The notes under the pieces: model-generated
The model's database searches: none
What the model saw: only the letters and a program-made list of their open reading frames with translations
What the model was told of the DNA's origin: nothing
Program-made: the position numbers and the translations under genes
Shown: piece by piece, positions 62,167 through 64,000 of the stretch
Numbering within the stretch: the first letter of the stretch is position 1
Layout of the letters: every line of letters starts with the position of its first letter
Assembly (NCBI GenBank): GCA_026225235.1
Contig: JAMFSK010000200.1
Coordinates: forward strand, 62,001-126,000
Source: Burkholderiales bacterium
Lineage (GTDB): Bacteria > Pseudomonadota > Gammaproteobacteria > Burkholderiales > Burkholderiaceae
Reading direction: 5' to 3'
Length of the DNA: 64,000 bases

Positions 62167-63345
62167 ATGAGTACGGAATTTTTCTGGCGGCTACCGCTGG
62201 GTAGCGACGGGCCCTATCTGGCTTCCGATAAAAACACGCGCGGTCCGCAGCCCTGGAAGCCAGGCAATATCGCGCCGGGCCGGCTACCCGACGGCACAGC
62301 CGATGGCTTTACCTATATCGACTACATCGCGCAGGTCGCGAAGGCTGCCGAGATTGCCGGATTCGAAGGCGCGTTGCTGCCGACGGGTCCTGAACCCTGG
62401 ATCGCCGCAGCAGCCCTTGCACGCGAGACACGGCGGATCAAGTTCCTGATTGCGTTTCAAGCGACCTGGACTTTGCCCGCCTACGCTGCGCAACAGGCGG
62501 CCATCCTTCAGAGCCTCTCGCACGATCGTCTCGAGTGGAACATCATCACGGGCGGCGTACCCGCACAGCAACGTGCGAACGGCGACTTCCTCGAGCATGA
62601 CCTCCGCTACAAACGCACTGGTGAATTTCTCGACATCGTGCAAGGACTCTGGGAGAACGAGCGGTTCTCCTACGAGGGTGACGTCTACAAAATCGAGAAT
62701 GGCGCGCTGCATCCGGCGTTGCGCCGGGAACGTCGTCCGGGCGTGTATTTCTCAGGCTTCTCGGAGCCCGCGCTCGAGGTAGCCGCCCGCCACGCGGATG
62801 TCTATCTGAATTGGGCGGAACCGGTCGAGAAACTGAAGCCGCATATTGAACGCGTGCGCGAGTTGGCCGCGAAACAGGGCCGCACGATCCGTTTCGGCAT
62901 TCGTATCGACCTCATCGCGCGCGAAACCGAAGAGACCGCATGGGCCGAGGCGCGACGTCAGTACACGTTCATCGACGAGAAGACCGCCGCGTTCCTCAAA
63001 CGAATCAACGGCGGCTCCGATTCCGTCGGAGCCGCACGCCAGACGGCGTACCACGCACAGGCCCAGCGCTTCGAAGACCTTATTCTCGGCCCCAACCTGT
63101 GGGCCGGCTTCGGCCTCGCCAAACCGGGACCCGCCGTCGGTCTGGTCGGCAACTATCAGAACGTCGCTGAGCGACTGGCCGAGTTTCGCGACTCGGGTAT
63201 CTCGACGTTCATCCTCGCAGGCAGTCCTCACCTCGAAGAAGCGCTACGGATCGGCCAGGAAGTCCTGCCGCTCGTGCGCCTTCAGCCCGCGCATACGACA
63301 GCGCCGCAGGTCGCCCCCCAGGCGGCGGCGGTGCCCCTGTCCTGA
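62167..63345 (+). CDS. SsuD-like FMNH2 monooxygenase with altered active site
   Basis: The 392-residue protein follows the SsuD scaffold (FFWRLPLGSDGPY, FLIAFQATWTLPAYAAQQAAILQ, NGDFLEHDLRYKRTGEFLDIVQGLW). At positions I recall as active-site residues of E. coli SsuD it differs: FGIRIDLIARET has Asp where SsuD has His228, GPNLWAGFGLAKPGPAVGL lacks the Arg297 of RGGAG, and AGSPHLEEALRIGQ has Ser where SsuD has Tyr331. ATG 62167 has GAGGAG upstream. It is 51 bp before the intact DszB homologue. It probably oxidises a substrate other than simple alkanesulfonates and may make the sulfinate used by that enzyme. Confidence 0.83.
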   Translation: MSTEFFWRLPLGSDGPYLASDKNTRGPQPWKPGNIAPGRLPDGTADGFTYIDYIAQVAKAAEIAGFEGALLPTGPEPWIAAAALARETRRIKFLIAFQATWTLPAYAAQQAAILQSLSHDRLEWNIITGGVPAQQRANGDFLEHDLRYKRTGEFLDIVQGLWENERFSYEGDVYKIENGALHPALRRERRPGVYFSGFSEPALEVAARHADVYLNWAEPVEKLKPHIERVRELAAKQGRTIRFGIRIDLIARETEETAWAEARRQYTFIDEKTAAFLKRINGGSDSVGAARQTAYHAQAQRFEDLILGPNLWAGFGLAKPGPAVGLVGNYQNVAERLAEFRDSGISTFILAGSPHLEEALRIGQEVLPLVRLQPAHTTAPQVAPQAAAVPLS

Positions 63346-63396
63346 CAGGCGAGCGGCGTTGCAACACACCCTCGTCATACTTCACTGGAGAATTTC

Positions 63397-64000
63397 ATGA
63401 GCGAACCGCTCGACACCCTGTGGTACACCCGCTGCCCCGTTCCGACGGGTCTTGGCATCGCCTTCCAGCGCGGCTGGCTCGAGGCGGGTTTTGCTGAACA
63501 GAACACCCAGCTCAAGTCGCTGCGCGAATCGGACGACCGGTCCGTACGGGAATCGCATTTCGATCACACCTTGCAGAACTCCGTCCGCCACGGCGGCAAC
63601 ATCCCTGCCATCTGGGCGCGTTCGGTCGGCCGCGAGACACGCGTAATCGGTCTGTCGTGGGCCGACGAGATTCAGTTGATCCTGACGCTCCCCGAATCCG
63701 GGATCAAGACCGTGCGCGATCTCAAGGGCCGCAAGTTCGGCTTGCCGAAACGCGAGAACGTACAGATCGATTTCACCCGCGCTCAAGCCTTGCGCGGACT
63801 CGAGAACGCACTGAAGCTCGAGGGCCTGGAAGTGAGCGACGTTGAACTCGTCGACTTCACGATCGATGCCACCTTCAGCGACGAACCGGCGAAACGCGTA
63901 GCGGGTACGCAATTGTTTGCGGGCCGCAACAGCGGCAATCGCAACACCGAGCTCGTGGCGCTGTTGCGTGGCGAAGCGGATGCGATCTTCCTCAAAGGCG
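63397..64000 (+). CDS. DszB-family desulfinase homologue with intact triad (cut by right edge)
   Basis: The visible 201 residues match DszB: WYTRCPVPTGLGIAFQRGWL contains Cys13 in the position of the DszB nucleophile Cys27 (CPVP is identical), and His54 and Arg64 in SHFDHTLQNSVRHGG correspond to His60 and Arg70 with identical spacing of ten residues. RVIGLSWADE and LKGRKFGLPKR follow as in the two paralogues. GGAG lies 6 bases before the ATG; there is no signal peptide. DszB hydrolyses an aryl sulfinate to sulfite. This is the only one of three paralogues here that keeps the catalytic set. The C-terminal part is outside the window. Confidence 0.8.
   Translation, partial: MSEPLDTLWYTRCPVPTGLGIAFQRGWLEAGFAEQNTQLKSLRESDDRSVRESHFDHTLQNSVRHGGNIPAIWARSVGRETRVIGLSWADEIQLILTLPESGIKTVRDLKGRKFGLPKRENVQIDFTRAQALRGLENALKLEGLEVSDVELVDFTIDATFSDEPAKRVAGTQLFAGRNSGNRNTELVALLRGEADAIFLKG

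Overview
The window is 64 kb of GC-rich, densely packed bacterial DNA. Protein resemblance points to a betaproteobacterium of the Burkholderia/Paraburkholderia/Cupriavidus type: groESL behind a CIRCE-like operator, SfnB-type flavoproteins, sigma-54 activators without sensor domains, and many 1-4 bp gene overlaps. The genus is a judgement from similarity and is not proven by the sequence. I saw no rRNA, tRNA, insertion sequence, integrase or CRISPR array.

Almost the whole window is one theme: acquiring sulfur from organic sulfur compounds (sulfonates, sulfones, sulfinates and probably others) when sulfate is scarce. It carries three TonB-dependent receptors, a complete TonB-ExbB-ExbD set, two oligopeptide-type ABC importers, an SsuABC-type importer, a second sulfonate-type importer split over both strands, a MetQ-MetI pair without its ATPase, and a heterodimeric ABC exporter. 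The catabolic set is seven luciferase-family FMNH2 monooxygenases (DszA/SsuD type), four acyl-CoA-dehydrogenase-like flavoproteins (three SfnB/DszC type), three DszB-like desulfinase homologues, a nitroreductase-like flavoprotein and two class II aldolase-like proteins. Rhodanese and serine O-acetyltransferase at the left edge link this to cysteine synthesis.

Layout. 0-8.2 kb (minus): SfnB, oligopeptide-type ABC importer, alpha/beta hydrolase, rhodanese, serine acetyltransferase. 8.65-16.4 kb (plus): TonB receptor and five consecutive luciferase-family genes. 16.4-17.5 kb (minus): sigma-54 activator 1. 17.9-20.1 kb (plus): groES, groEL and a cold-shock gene. 20.2-21.1 kb: gene-poor. 21.1-27.2 kb (plus): AraC regulator, AhpD-like protein, flavoprotein, SsuB-SsuA-SsuC, small ORF. 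27.2-36.4 kb (minus): TonB receptor, second oligopeptide-type importer, HD-domain protein, TetR regulator. 36.7-38.2 kb (plus): metQ, metI. 38.2-40.8 kb (minus): two SfnB paralogues. 40.9-46.5 kb (minus): tonB-exbB-exbD, ABC ATPase, aldolase-like protein, DszA-like monooxygenase, nitroreductase. 46.9-49.6 kb (plus): DszB-like protein and two permeases. 49.6-50.7 kb (minus): activator 2. 51.0-56.6 kb (plus): aldolase-like protein, binding protein, exporter pair. 56.6-60.3 kb (minus): TonB receptor and second DszB-like protein. 60.7-64 kb (plus): activator 3, SsuD-like monooxygenase, and a DszB homologue with an intact catalytic triad running off the right edge.

Regulation is unusually readable. 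Seven -24/-12 (sigma-54) promoter matches lie in front of operon-leading genes, and three SfnR-type sigma-54 activators with no sensory domain are encoded among them. A CIRCE-like operator precedes groES, and a palindrome typical of TetR operators precedes the operon that ends with the tetR gene. The most notable protein-level observations are the stepwise loss of the Cys-His-Arg catalytic residues across the three DszB paralogues, replacement of the third metal-ligand histidine in both aldolase-like proteins, an SsuD paralogue lacking the SsuD active-site residues, and reciprocal degeneration of one ATP site in the exporter pair.
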